Source: Rossellomorea marisflavi (GTDB lineage Bacteria > Bacillota > Bacilli > Bacillales > Bacillaceae_B). Taken from it: 64,000 bases of DNA. Of the stretch, positions 36,737-45,521 are shown one piece after another. How positions within the stretch are numbered: the first letter of the stretch is position 1; every line of letters begins with the position of its first letter. The stretch spans positions 3,228,001-3,292,000 of the forward strand of contig NZ_CP047095.1 in the NCBI RefSeq assembly GCF_009806575.1. Reading direction: 5' to 3'. The notes under the pieces were generated by a model. That model ran no database searches, was not told the origin of the DNA, and saw only the letters and a program-made list of their open reading frames with translations. The position numbers and the translations under genes were made by a program.

Positions 36737-38035
36737 TCATTCATCGTCTGGCAGGGTGATCAACACCCGTTTGATTCTCTTTTCGTCCGCTTCGAGTACT
36801 CTGAAGGTGATCCGCTCAAACTCCACAGCCGCACCGGGTTCAGGGATATCGCCAAGCTCGCTGATGATGAACCCGCTCACTGTATCAAACTCTTCGCTCG
36901 GCAGATCGGTTTCGAGGATCCGTTCGGCATCATGCAAGTTCGTCGTCCCGTCGAATTCATAGACCCGCTCATCGATCTGCTCATACCCCTCTTCTTCATC
37001 ATCATACTCATCATAAATATCACCGACGATTTCCTCCAGCAGATCTTCCAGGGTCACAATCCCCGCCGTTCCACCGAATTCATCCAGCACGACGGCCAGA
37101 TGGACTTTGTTCAGCTGCAGGTCCCGGAACAGTTCATCGGTCATCCTCGATTCCGGTACAAAATAAGGGGGACGGCTCACCTGCTTCAGATCGAAGTCTT
37201 CCTTTACTCCCGTCTCCATATACTGAAGGATGTCCTTCACGTGTAGCACGCCCGTAATATGATCGATATCTTCTTCATAAACAGGAAAGCGCGTATATTT
37301 CTCCTGATTCACGAAGTGGACCACCTCTTCAAAGCCTGCATCTACCGACAGGGCCGTCACGTTGGTGCGGTGGACCATGATCATGGACACGGTCGTATTA
37401 TCAAACTCAAAAATATTATTGATCATGGTCTTCTCCGCATCCTGGATGGTCCCCCGCTCCTTGCCGACGTCCACCATCATGCGGATTTCTTCCTCGGTGA
37501 CCTCTTCATCATGTGCATCCGGGTCGATTCCGAATAATCGAAGGATGGCGTTCGTTGACAGCGTAAGCAGCTTCACAAACGGATACGTCAAAGCAGACAG
37601 GATTGACAGCGGCCTGGCCACGAACATGGAGATCGGCTCCGGGCGCTGCATGGCGATGCGCTTCGGCACAAGCTCACCGATCACAAGGGTGAAGTAGGAC
37701 AGGATGATCGTGATGACCACGACAGACACGGTTTCGAGGATCCTCTGTGAAAGGGGGACACCCCAGTCATGAAGCAGATCTGCCATCCTTCCCGCAAAGC
37801 TCCCTGCGGCGAATGCGCTCGCCAGGAAACCGGCCAGGGTGATCCCCACCTGGATGGTGGCGAGGAAGCGGCTAGGCTCGGCAAGCAGGTTCACGAGCAG
37901 CCCCGCTTTTTTATCCCCCTGCTCCGCAAGCAGCTTGATCTTCGTATCATTCATGGATATGAGGGCGATTTCAGAAGCGGCAAAAAAGGCATTCAGGATC
38001 ATAAGGATGAGCAGGAATAAAAGGTCGATTGACAA
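36737..38035 (-). CDS. CNNM/CorC-type membrane protein with CBS domains (hemolysin-like family)
   Basis: A 432-residue protein. The N-terminal DUF21/CNNM domain has four hydrophobic segments (about residues 1-180), followed by a CBS pair (about 200-330) and a CorC_HlyC domain (about 345-430) ending FRVLEADEKRIKRVLI. Family members are linked to Mg or other cation efflux or homeostasis. TTG 38035 is preceded by GGAGGAACCCAGA. It is transcribed alone between two terminators, the 36694-36736 hairpin serving as its 3' end. Confidence 0.9.
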   Translation of the reverse strand: MSIDLLFLLILMILNAFFAASEIALISMNDTKIKLLAEQGDKKAGLLVNLLAEPSRFLATIQVGITLAGFLASAFAAGSFAGRMADLLHDWGVPLSQRILETVSVVVITIILSYFTLVIGELVPKRIAMQRPEPISMFVARPLSILSALTYPFVKLLTLSTNAILRLFGIDPDAHDEEVTEEEIRMMVDVGKERGTIQDAEKTMINNIFEFDNTTVSMIMVHRTNVTALSVDAGFEEVVHFVNQEKYTRFPVYEEDIDHITGVLHVKDILQYMETGVKEDFDLKQVSRPPYFVPESRMTDELFRDLQLNKVHLAVVLDEFGGTAGIVTLEDLLEEIVGDIYDEYDDEEEGYEQIDERVYEFDGTTNLHDAERILETDLPSEEFDTVSGFIISELGDIPEPGAAVEFERITFRVLEADEKRIKRVLITLPDDE

Positions 38036-38100
38036 TCTGGGTTCCTCCGATCTCCAGTGGATTTACCCGTTAGTATGCACTCTTTCCTCCAGCCTACAAC

Positions 38101-38127
38101 AAAAAAACGCCTGGATACCCAGACGCT
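38101..38127 (-). terminator. Terminator after the YjfB-like gene
   Basis: CGTCTGGGTATCCAGGCG hairpin followed by T7 on the minus strand, directly after the stop at 38130. Confidence 0.83.
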
Positions 38128-38129
38128 CC

Positions 38130-38303
38130 CTACCCTTTCTGATCGATCACGGTGCCTTTATGAGGGTGTGATGCTTCTTTCATGTCCTGAAGCATGACGA
38201 CCGCCTGTGCTGCCTGGGTGGCCATCTGAGTCTTCATAAGGCTCAGACTCACCGTATGCTGCAGATCTGCTACCTGACGCGCCATGATGGATGATAAGTT
38301 CAT
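38130..38303 (-). CDS. YjfB-like small protein (putative motility protein)
   Basis: A 57-residue protein (MNLSSIMARQVADLQHTVSLSLMKTQMATQAAQAVVMLQDMKEAS...). The family is annotated as putative motility proteins because B. subtilis YjfB is under sigma-D control. I chose ATG 38303, since AAAGGAGGCTTGATC precedes it; the longer frame to 38333 has no site. No flagellar genes are nearby. Confidence 0.78.
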   Translation of the reverse strand: MNLSSIMARQVADLQHTVSLSLMKTQMATQAAQAVVMLQDMKEASHPHKGTVIDQKG

Positions 38304-38451
38304 GATCAAGCCTCCTTTGCATACGTTAAGCATACCAAATCCATTTTCCCTGAAAAAGGCAAAATGGAAAAATAGTCATAAAGTTGTTGATAATCCATCT
38401 ATATTGAAGCGCTTTCTATGATACACTAGCGGAAAAAGGAGGGGTGTCATT

Positions 38452-38637
38452 ATGTCAGTGACTTTAGTGCTGATCATTTCCATCGCCATCTGTATCCTCG
38501 TGATCTTCATCAGTGCCCTCACGACATCAAAGGCCTATACATCCGTCAAACATACCGTGGATCCCATTGAAAACAATCCGCATCTTGAGCATATGGAAAA
38601 GGAAGAGAATCAAAAGAAGGAAGAGCCGAAACGATGA
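38452..38637 (+). CDS. YtzI-like small membrane protein
   Basis: A 61-residue protein with one N-terminal membrane helix (LVLIISIAICILVIFISALTT) and a hydrophilic acidic tail. It fits the YtzI family found next to luxS in Bacillus; function is unknown. ATG follows AAAAAGGAGGGGTGTCATT. A cre-like GAAGCGCTTTC lies at about 38406, but it is an imperfect match and I do not call it. Confidence 0.75.
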   Translation: MSVTLVLIISIAICILVIFISALTTSKAYTSVKHTVDPIENNPHLEHMEKEENQKKEEPKR

Positions 38638-38652
38638 GGCTCCTCCCCATAT

Positions 38653-38678
38653 AAAAACCCCGGCATCCGCCGGGGTTT
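38653..38678. terminator. Bidirectional terminator between ytzI and luxS
   Basis: AAAACCCCGGCATCCGCCGGGGTTT hairpin between convergent genes. Confidence 0.87.
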
Positions 38679-38684
38679 CCTGTT

Positions 38685-39158
38685 TTACGCAAATACCTGC
38701 TTCAGATCTTCCTTGCTTTGACCCAACCAGAATTTCATCAGTTTCTTCGCTCCATCCAGATCATGAAGCTTCGCCTGGCCACACTGTTTTTCATTGGCAG
38801 CAGGAATTTCCTCGATCGTGATGGCGTCTTCCATGGTTGCATGAAGAAGATCAATGATCTCTTCGACTGTCGGCTCTCCGCTCACTACGAGGTAATAGCC
38901 GGTCTGGCATCCCATCGGGGAAATGTCGATGATATCGAAATGTTTATATGGCTCAGCATATTCACGGATCGTGAAGGCGAGAAGATGCTCAAGAGTATGG
39001 ATCGTATCCGGCTTCATGGCCTGCTTATTCGGCTGACAGAAACGGATGTCGAACTTATTCACCAGTCCGTCGCTCCCCACTTTGTGAACTCCGCAGTGGC
39101 GGACATATGGTGCTTTTACTGCATTATGGTCCAATTCAAAGCTTTCTACTGAAGGCAT
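38685..39158 (-). CDS. luxS: S-ribosylhomocysteine lyase (AI-2 synthase)
   Basis: A 157-residue cytosolic metalloenzyme that converts S-ribosylhomocysteine to homocysteine and the AI-2 precursor. The metal-binding motif is HTLEH (about 54-58), and GCQTGYY holds the catalytic cysteine near residue 84. The third ligand is C123-type in [12 protein letters not shown]. Length and N-terminal [19 protein letters not shown] fit the family. It recycles the product of SAM-dependent methylations, complementing metK in the window. Confidence 0.97.
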   Translation of the reverse strand: MPSVESFELDHNAVKAPYVRHCGVHKVGSDGLVNKFDIRFCQPNKQAMKPDTIHTLEHLLAFTIREYAEPYKHFDIIDISPMGCQTGYYLVVSGEPTVEEIIDLLHATMEDAITIEEIPAANEKQCGQAKLHDLDGAKKLMKFWLGQSKEDLKQVFA

Positions 39159-39345
39159 TGATTCATCACTCCTATTTTGGATTCTTCATCAGTATACCGT
39201 AAATTCAAAGTTATTTCATCAACTTAATCCGAATTAACCATCGGTCATTCTTTGTTTTCCCGGATCAGTCCGTCGTAAACAAACTTTTTTGGCTGAGATG
39301 ATCTTTCTGCTATAGTAAAGGAAAACGAACGCGGAAGGACCACAC

Positions 39346-39591
39346 ATGATGAAACGATTACTTCTCATCTTATTCAAGATCTATCAAAAAGTCATCTCAC
39401 CACTTAAGCCTCCCACCTGTCGTTTTTACCCGACCTGCTCCCACTACGGCATCACGGCCGTGAGTCGATTCGGTGCCTTGAAGGGCGGATACCTGACCGT
39501 GAGGCGCATCGTGAAATGCCACCCTTTCCACCCGGGCGGCATCGATGAAGTACCCGCGGAATGGCCGCCGAAGAAGGACCACGTCCACTAG
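39346..39591 (+). CDS. yidD: Membrane protein insertion efficiency factor YidD
   Basis: An 81-residue protein with the family signature [18 protein letters not shown] (three cysteines) and [14 protein letters not shown]. YidD assists Sec/YidC-type insertion of membrane proteins at the inner leaflet. ATG ATG follows GGAAGGACCACAC. Its terminator starts within the last codons. B. subtilis calls it YtjA and also has it near luxS. Confidence 0.92.
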   Translation: MMKRLLLILFKIYQKVISPLKPPTCRFYPTCSHYGITAVSRFGALKGGYLTVRRIVKCHPFHPGGIDEVPAEWPPKKDHVH

Positions 39592-39607
39592 ACATGGTCT
39601 TTTTTTC
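39577..39607 (+). terminator. Terminator after yidD
   Basis: GACCACGTCCACTAGACATGGTC followed by T7; the left arm lies in the last codons of yidD. Confidence 0.8.
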
Positions 39608-39701
39608 TTGAACCGAATCAGGAGGCGGCAAAGGCGGGCATACTGAGTAGAAAATAATACTTGCGCTTCTGGAAGAACGATAGTAAAATAACCAATGTGC
39701 T

Positions 39702-39722
39702 AAATCGTAATCATTACAGTTT
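39702..39722. promoter_or_regulatory. Zur box upstream of the zinc-binding lipoprotein gene
   Basis: AAATCGTAATCATTACAGTTT fits the Bacillus Zur consensus (TCGTAAT-N-ATTACGA) with one or two mismatches on the right arm, 18 bases before the start codon. Confidence 0.85.
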
Positions 39723-39739
39723 ATAGAGGAGGTTCTCTT

Positions 39740-40696
39740 TTGAAGTATATTCGTAAAAGTTGGCTCATTGCCCTTGTGCTGATCTTATCGGCTTGCGGTG
39801 CTTCATCTTCGGATGGAGATGGGAAGAAAAAAGATGTTCTGGAGGTACATACCACGGTGTATCCCCTTGAGGACTTCACCAAACGGATCGGTGGTGATCA
39901 CGTAAAAGTAGAGAGTGTTTATCCACCTGGATCTGATGAACATTCCTACGAACCATCTCAAAAGGATATGATCGACATGGCCGATGGGGATGTGTTCTTT
40001 TATATCGGACTGGGACTGGAAGGCTTCGTGGACAAATCGAAATCCATCCTTGAAAACGAAGATGTGAAAGTCGTGGCTACAAGCGAAGGGATCGACCTCG
40101 AATCCCATGAGGGTCACGATCACGACGCCCATGAAGAGGGAGAAGATCATGAAGAGGAAGGGCATGACCACGGGGATACCGATCCACATATCTGGCTCGA
40201 TCCCGTATACGCCCAGCAGATCGCTCAAAACATCGCAGACACCCTTTCTGACGAAATGCCTGAGCATAAAGATGAATTCCAGGCGAACCTCAAAGACCTT
40301 GACGCAGATTTGAAAAAGCTCGATGAAGACTTCCACGAAATGGCGGATGCCGCTCCGAAGAAGACCTTCTTCGTTTCACATGCGGCCTATAACTACTGGG
40401 CCGAGCGCTATGGACTGAATCAAAAATCGATCGCCGGCTTGAACACTTCGGATGAGCCTTCCCAGAAAGAGCTTAAGGCCATCATCGATCAAGGAAAGAA
40501 AGAAAATATCCAATACATCATGTTCGAACAGAATGTATCGTCCCGCCTGACAGAGGTCGTCCAGAAGGAGCTGGGTGCCGAAGCCCTGACGCTTCACAAT
40601 CTCGCCGTTCTGACCCCTGAAGATGAGAAGAACAAAGAAGACTATTTCTCATTGATGAACCGGAACATCGATACACTCAAAAAAGCATTGTACTGA
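39740..40696 (+). CDS. Zinc ABC transporter substrate-binding lipoprotein (ZnuA/AdcA family)
   Basis: A 318-residue lipoprotein (lipobox LSACG) of the cluster A-I family for zinc or manganese. The metal ligand region includes GSDEHSYEPS, a His/Glu/Asp-rich flexible loop (EGHDHDAHEEGEDHEEE, about 115-135), TDPHIWLDP and FVSHAAYNYWA. The loop indicates zinc rather than manganese. The start is TTG 39740 after AGAGGAGGTTCTCT. A Zur box precedes it and a terminator follows directly, so no permease or ATPase is cotranscribed. Confidence 0.9.
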   Translation: MKYIRKSWLIALVLILSACGASSSDGDGKKKDVLEVHTTVYPLEDFTKRIGGDHVKVESVYPPGSDEHSYEPSQKDMIDMADGDVFFYIGLGLEGFVDKSKSILENEDVKVVATSEGIDLESHEGHDHDAHEEGEDHEEEGHDHGDTDPHIWLDPVYAQQIAQNIADTLSDEMPEHKDEFQANLKDLDADLKKLDEDFHEMADAAPKKTFFVSHAAYNYWAERYGLNQKSIAGLNTSDEPSQKELKAIIDQGKKENIQYIMFEQNVSSRLTEVVQKELGAEALTLHNLAVLTPEDEKNKEDYFSLMNRNIDTLKKALY

Positions 40697-40724
40697 CAAA
40701 AGCGGCCTCGTGCCGCTTTTTTTT
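40697..40724 (+). terminator. Terminator after the zinc-binding lipoprotein gene
   Basis: AAAAGCGGCCTCGTGCCGCTTTTTTTT immediately after the stop codon. Confidence 0.88.
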
Positions 40725-40807
40725 GTTATGCCTGCCTCCGATTTTTCCATGCATATTCCGTTTCCATTTCGTGGACAATAAGGAAAACATGCAAGGGAGA
40801 CATACAT

Positions 40808-42166
40808 ATGGATGAATTAGTGATTGCAAGGTCCATGTTCGGAACGACCATGGCCTTTCACATTATCTTTGCAACACTTGGCGTCGGGATCCCGCTGATG
40901 ATCCTCATCTCTGAAATCGTGTACCAACGGACCAATGATCTTGATTATCAGATCATGGCCAAAAGGTGGACGAAGGCATTCGCCGTCCTTCTGGGCGTCG
41001 GGATCCCCACCGGGACCATTGCCGGGGTCCAGCTTTCCTTACTATGGCCCGGGTTCATGGAAGTCATCGGACGGGTCATGGCCCTGCCGTTCCAGATTGA
41101 AATCTATGCTTTCTTCATTGAAGCACTGTTCATGAGTATCTATGTATACGCAGCCAACCGGATCGCGCCTTGGATGAGGATCGTCAGTCTTGTCCTGGTC
41201 TGTGTCGGTGGTCTCGCTTCCGCCGTCCTGATCACCAATGTCCATGCGTTCGAAGGGACTCCTGCAGGCTTCGAGATGATCAATGGGGAGATCCAGAACG
41301 TTGAACCTTGGAAAGCATTCTTCAACCCAAGCTTCTTCGTCACAGCTGGCCATGTCGCTCTATCCGCCTATGTGGTCGGCTCATTCACCATCGCTTCCGT
41401 ATCGGCATTCAAAATGCTGCGTAACCCGTTCGGATCCAGGGTGTATAAGTTCCACCAAAAATCTCTGATGATTTGTCTGGCCGTCGGGGGGATCTTCGCA
41501 TTGCTTACTGCATTGAACGGCCACGAATCGGCGCAAAAGCTCCATGAATACCAGCCTGAGAAACTGGCTGCAGCCGAAGGATTATTCGAAACCCAGGATC
41601 ACGCCCCCCTTTCCATCGGTGGCTTCACCGATCGTGAAAACCAGGAAGTGAAATGGGGGATCGAAATCCCGTGGGCACTGAGCTTCCTTGCCGGAAACAG
41701 TTTTGATACCGAAGTCATCGGACTGAATGATTTTCCAGAAGAATACTGGCCACCTTTATTCGTCCACACCCTTTTCAACGCAATGGTCGGAATCGGTTCC
41801 CTTCTCATCGTCATCGCCCTTGGAGCTTTTGCTTGGAAGAAATGGCTGAAGAAGGACCGCTTCCCGAAATGGATGATGTGGGTATTCGTGGCGGGAGGTC
41901 CCCTATCGATCCTTGCCATCGAGTTCGGTTGGATCTTCGCCTGTACCGGACGCCAGCCTTGGACCATCTACCGGATCCTGAGCACCGAGGACTCCGTCAC
42001 GACGACGGGAAATCTTGCGGTACTGTTCGGACTATTCATCACGATCTATGCGATCCTCGCCGTGTCCGTTGTGCTCGTGCTCCTTTACTACTTCAAACGG
42101 AATCCGCCTGAAAAGGATATCCAAAAAGCCGAGAGCAAACATAAAGATATTCCATTATCCACTTGA
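40808..42166 (+). CDS. ythA: Cytochrome bd-type quinol oxidase subunit I (YthA)
   Basis: A 452-residue membrane protein with about nine helices. Diagnostic features are the N-terminal AFHIIFATLGVGIPLM (axial His), the GRQPW loop (CTGRQPWTIYR) near residue 382, and a short Q-loop, as in the cyanide-insensitive/YthA subgroup rather than E. coli CydA. It oxidises menaquinol and reduces oxygen at the cytoplasmic membrane. ATG follows AAGGGAGACATACAT. It overlaps the frame before subunit II and forms one operon with it. Confidence 0.92.
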   Translation: MDELVIARSMFGTTMAFHIIFATLGVGIPLMILISEIVYQRTNDLDYQIMAKRWTKAFAVLLGVGIPTGTIAGVQLSLLWPGFMEVIGRVMALPFQIEIYAFFIEALFMSIYVYAANRIAPWMRIVSLVLVCVGGLASAVLITNVHAFEGTPAGFEMINGEIQNVEPWKAFFNPSFFVTAGHVALSAYVVGSFTIASVSAFKMLRNPFGSRVYKFHQKSLMICLAVGGIFALLTALNGHESAQKLHEYQPEKLAAAEGLFETQDHAPLSIGGFTDRENQEVKWGIEIPWALSFLAGNSFDTEVIGLNDFPEEYWPPLFVHTLFNAMVGIGSLLIVIALGAFAWKKWLKKDRFPKWMMWVFVAGGPLSILAIEFGWIFACTGRQPWTIYRILSTEDSVTTTGNLAVLFGLFITIYAILAVSVVLVLLYYFKRNPPEKDIQKAESKHKDIPLST

Positions 42167-42180
42167 TCGGAGGTGCACTC

Positions 42181-43212
42181 ATGACACAATCACTGATAGC
42201 CATCATCATTCTCTGGGGATTCGTCTTCATCTACGCCGTCATGGCTACGATGGACTTCGGCGCCGGATTCTGGTCGATGCTCTATATCAATAATGAAAAA
42301 ACGAAGGCGACGAATATCGCAAACCGCTATCTGTCTCCGACATGGGAAGTGACCAATACATTCATCGTCGCCCTGGTCGTGGCTGTCTACAGCATGTTCC
42401 CGGGTGCCGCCTACTCCCTCGGGACGGTCCTGCTTGTCCCTGGGAGCCTGATCCTCCTGCTCTTGGCCATACGAAGTGCCTTCCTGGTGTTCTCCCATGT
42501 GGCGGACGACTATTACAAACCGCTGACGTATATCACCGGGATCACCGGGATCCTGATCCCGGGCCTGATCATCAGCGTTCTGCCGATTTCCCACGGCTCG
42601 TACATCGACTTCGACAACGGCCAGGAGCTGGATTTAGGAAAACTTTTCACCAGCCCCCATGAATATGCCTTTTTCGGCTTTGCCGTCGCCAGTACCCTGT
42701 TCCTTTCATCCCTGCTTCTTGCCGACTACTCCAAAACGTCCAAGGAATATGAAGCCTTCAAGGTCTACCGCAGGGATGCCATGATCATCGGGCCGATCTC
42801 CGTCCTCATGGCCTTTTTGATCATGTGGACCATGAAGTCCGAAGCAACATGGCTCTATGACCGGATGCTCGAGGACCGTAATCTGCTCCTCATTTCCCTT
42901 CTTGGATTTGTCATCGCAGGAGCCGCCTTATTCCTCCCCACCAACAAGGAAGGAATGAAGGGGATGCCACGCGTTGCCGTTATTGCGGTCATCTGCCAGT
43001 ATGTCATCGCGAGCTACGTCTACGGCAAGGCCCATCTTCCGTATATCATCTATCCGGAAGTGACCGTCCAGTCAGGCTTCACCGATCCCGACTCCTTCAG
43101 GGCCGTATTCTTCACCTACATCGCAGGATTCATCATCCTGTTCCCTGGATTCGTGTACTTCTGGAGCTTGTTCATGAATGATAAGCGTTACTTGCAGCAA
43201 AAAGAAGACTGA
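42181..43212 (+). CDS. ythB: Cytochrome bd-type quinol oxidase subunit II (YthB)
   Basis: A 343-residue membrane protein, about eight helices, of the CydB fold (LWGFVFIYAVMATMDFGAGFW, about residues 10-30). I chose ATG 42181 because GGAGGTGCACTC precedes it; an in-frame start at 42163 would overlap ythA. It is the partner of subunit I. Menaquinone for this oxidase is made by the men genes further on. Repeat copy E follows. Confidence 0.92.
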   Translation: MTQSLIAIIILWGFVFIYAVMATMDFGAGFWSMLYINNEKTKATNIANRYLSPTWEVTNTFIVALVVAVYSMFPGAAYSLGTVLLVPGSLILLLLAIRSAFLVFSHVADDYYKPLTYITGITGILIPGLIISVLPISHGSYIDFDNGQELDLGKLFTSPHEYAFFGFAVASTLFLSSLLLADYSKTSKEYEAFKVYRRDAMIIGPISVLMAFLIMWTMKSEATWLYDRMLEDRNLLLISLLGFVIAGAALFLPTNKEGMKGMPRVAVIAVICQYVIASYVYGKAHLPYIIYPEVTVQSGFTDPDSFRAVFFTYIAGFIILFPGFVYFWSLFMNDKRYLQQKED

Positions 43213-43231
43213 ATCAAAAAAGGTACCTATT

Positions 43232-43481
43232 AATGTCGAACATGATCAGTGTAGGTTTTTCAAACCGCTCATGATTTCCGTGCAAGACTTCGCTTTCCGC
43301 GGGTACTCCTCGGCACGCCTGCGGGGAGCCACTCTTCCCGCAGGCGTCTACGTCTTACACACCAATCAACCGCTGAGAACAATGAAATCGTAATGGCCAT
43401 GAAACAATTTAAAAACCCGTATTCATTTGCCTGATCCTACGCAAATGAATTCGGGTTTAACTATGGGTAAAACACGTTTGT
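43232..43481 (+). repeat. Dispersed ~0.3 kb non-coding repeat, copy E
   Basis: Anchor CTCATGATTTCCGTGCAAGA at 43268-43287, with CCAATCAACCGCTGAGAACA further on. The hairpin at 43411-43458 has arms CGTATTCATTTGC / GCAAATGAATTCG. The right end has AAAACACGTTTGT, but not the full TIR. It lies between ythB and the convergent RNA ligase-like gene. Confidence 0.84.
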
Positions 43482-43491
43482 ATGCTTAACT

Positions 43492-44025
43492 TCAAACAAA
43501 GGATACGCTGACAATCTCCGGTGCTTCACCCGGTACCCTCAGATCAAGGAGGGAGAGGCCCCCGATCGACCCTTGAGGGATTTCCCGATCCTTTACGAGC
43601 TCGAATGCCTTCAGCTGCTCTTCGGTTGAAAGGCGATTGGCAATCGTACAGTGCGGGATCCAGCTCCCGGGGCGATAAAGGGAAGATTCATTCCCGTCAG
43701 GGGGCAGGAATTGTTTGTGGAAGTCGCGGTGAAGAGCGGTCAATTCTTCTGAAAGTACAGGAGAATAATAAAGGATCCCGGTACGGATGAACGAGCCGAT
43801 GCTCGCAAGCCTGACCTCAATCGGTTTATGATCCCTGTAATAGCGAACAAAATCCTCAGAGAATCTTACCGGATCCAGCTGTTGAACGTCTCCCAGCGTG
43901 ATATGGGGACGCCGTTTTTTTACTTGTGAGGCATAGGCACTGATCCCCTTTTCCTTCAGTTCATCCCACACCTCGATGATTGCTCTCTCCAGTTCGGGAT
44001 TGAAGACGGCGACGACGGCGTACAT
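43492..44025 (-). CDS. 2'-5' RNA ligase / cyclic phosphodiesterase superfamily protein
   Basis: A 177-residue protein of the 2H superfamily. The two His motifs are RPHITLG (about residues 39-45) and WIPHCTIAN (about 120-128), which are needed for 2H phosphoesterase or ligase activity on cyclic or RNA 2'-phosphates. The natural substrate is unknown. Its ATG touches the stop of the DinB-like gene (overlap of one base), so it is coupled to it. Confidence 0.85.
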   Translation of the reverse strand: MYAVVAVFNPELERAIIEVWDELKEKGISAYASQVKKRRPHITLGDVQQLDPVRFSEDFVRYYRDHKPIEVRLASIGSFIRTGILYYSPVLSEELTALHRDFHKQFLPPDGNESSLYRPGSWIPHCTIANRLSTEEQLKAFELVKDREIPQGSIGGLSLLDLRVPGEAPEIVSVSFV

Positions 44026-44543
44026 CAGTTGGACTCCCTCTTCTTGAGCTCTTTGACAATCAAACGGATCTGTCCCCGGTGATTGAGCTCATCTTCGAAC
44101 ACGTGGAACCACTTGAAATAGTGATTGGCCGGGTGATCCCACCCGAATGGGGATTGCCTGTCGAGCCACTCATCCCCGACCCCTGCAAATAATTCCAGCG
44201 TCCGCTTCCGCACTTCGGCCAGGCGATCCACATAAAAAGCAGCCTCATTTCCGTCGATTCCCATAAGATCAATCCCGGATTCCAGCCGGCTCCATTCTTC
44301 ATCGGTCAAATCCCTTTCACCGAACGTCATGATCTGAAAGGCTTCTTCCACACTGGCCATGTGCAAGAGGAGCATGCCGATGGAATTGTCGCAGCCTTCG
44401 ACCTTTGTATCGAGCTGCTGCAGTGTCAAACCTTCCACTTCCCGAAGCGTAGTGTACCTTGTGTATTCCATCATGGAAATCAGCCTGCCGACCTCTGGCC
44501 CGAACGGTTCAACCGTTTCAATGAAGAATTTTCTTTCATCCAT
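44025..44543 (-). CDS. DinB-family protein
   Basis: A 172-residue four-helix-bundle protein. The metal-binding His triad of DinB/YfiT proteins is seen in LLLHMASVEEAF and HVFEDELNHRGQI. Some family members are thiol-S-transferases (including bacillithiol-dependent), others are of unknown function. ATG 44543 follows AAAGGGGTGATTGGAGT; an upstream frame extends to 44612 without a site. It sits 17 bases after the SDR gene in one transcription unit. Confidence 0.85.
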   Translation of the reverse strand: MDERKFFIETVEPFGPEVGRLISMMEYTRYTTLREVEGLTLQQLDTKVEGCDNSIGMLLLHMASVEEAFQIMTFGERDLTDEEWSRLESGIDLMGIDGNEAAFYVDRLAEVRKRTLELFAGVGDEWLDRQSPFGWDHPANHYFKWFHVFEDELNHRGQIRLIVKELKKRESN

Positions 44544-44560
44544 ACTCCAATCACCCCTTT

Positions 44561-45337
44561 CTATTTCCCTAAAAATCCGCCTTCCGAGCGGAGGACCTGT
44601 CCTGTCACCCATCTGGAATCCTCGGAAGCAAGGAAGCGGATCAGGCGCGCAGCATCCTCCGGTGTACCGATGCGGCCGGACGGAAAGAGAGGGAGGAGAT
44701 TCTCCCTGATCTCATCCGTGATCCATCCTGAATCGGTCGGACCGGGATCAACGCTGTTCACCGTGATGCCCACCGGGGCAAGTGCTGTAGCCAGGGGCTC
44801 CGTTATGGCCGTAAGCATCCCCTTGGTAGCCGTATAGGCAAGATTATGCGGGTCCGGGCCTTTGGACACCATGAATACGATGCGCCCGTCCTCTGCTCCG
44901 GCATAGACTTCTTCGAAACGCCTGGCAAACTCCACCGACAGCATGATCGTCCCCCGGTTGTTCACCTGATAATGCATGTCTAGCGTCTCCATCCTCATCG
45001 TCCTGAAATCAGTCGGCGACTCATAGGTCGCATTATTGATCAGCACACGTGGCAACCCCAGGCTCTGTGTGGCCGTTTGCAAAATGAGCGCCGGTGCATC
45101 CTGCCTGCTCAGATCCGCTTCCATATGAGCGGTGCGGACTCCAAGGCCCTCCAATTCCTTTGCAAAGACAGAAGGGAAGCCCTCTTCTTTACCGCATCCA
45201 TCTTCTCCGTCATATGTACCCCAATGCGTAAAGAAGATGTCCATTCCATCCCGGGCAAGGATCCGGCAGATGGCTGCCCCTATTCCTTTATCGCGGCTCA
45301 CCCCGGTGACGAGGGCAATCGATGATGATTCCTTCAT
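44561..45337 (-). CDS. Short-chain dehydrogenase/reductase
   Basis: A 258-residue SDR with a slightly unusual cofactor loop TGVSRDKGIG (a two-residue insert relative to TGxxxGIG), NNAT instead of NNAG, and the catalytic AYTATKG (Tyr-x3-Lys). These match the antibiotic/3-oxoacyl reductase-like SDR group; no substrate can be named. ATG follows AAAGGAGGGGTAGAT. It is the first gene of a three-gene minus-strand unit with DinB and 2H genes. Confidence 0.85.
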   Translation of the reverse strand: MKESSSIALVTGVSRDKGIGAAICRILARDGMDIFFTHWGTYDGEDGCGKEEGFPSVFAKELEGLGVRTAHMEADLSRQDAPALILQTATQSLGLPRVLINNATYESPTDFRTMRMETLDMHYQVNNRGTIMLSVEFARRFEEVYAGAEDGRIVFMVSKGPDPHNLAYTATKGMLTAITEPLATALAPVGITVNSVDPGPTDSGWITDEIRENLLPLFPSGRIGTPEDAARLIRFLASEDSRWVTGQVLRSEGGFLGK

Positions 45338-45488
45338 ATCTACCCCTCCTTTTCAATACTACCCTAGCAGATGCGTATGAGATCACGGACGCCTCTCATC
45401 TACCTGAATTTCCGAAAATTACGACAGGTGTCCATTTTATCATAATGACGCACTTCCGGGTGTAAAAAACAGGAATCTCCCTTTGCAC

Positions 45489-45516
45489 AAAAAAAGCAGA
45501 TCATCGCTGACCTGCT
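45489..45516 (-). terminator. Terminator after the Nudix gene at 45522
   Basis: AGCAGGTCAGCGATGATCTGCT followed by T7 on the minus strand. Confidence 0.82.
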
Positions 45517-45521
45517 CCCCA

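Noticed and set aside
38404..38417. CcpA cre-like site before the YtzI-like gene
   Set aside because: TTGAAGCGCTTTCT misses several consensus positions and no catabolic gene follows.
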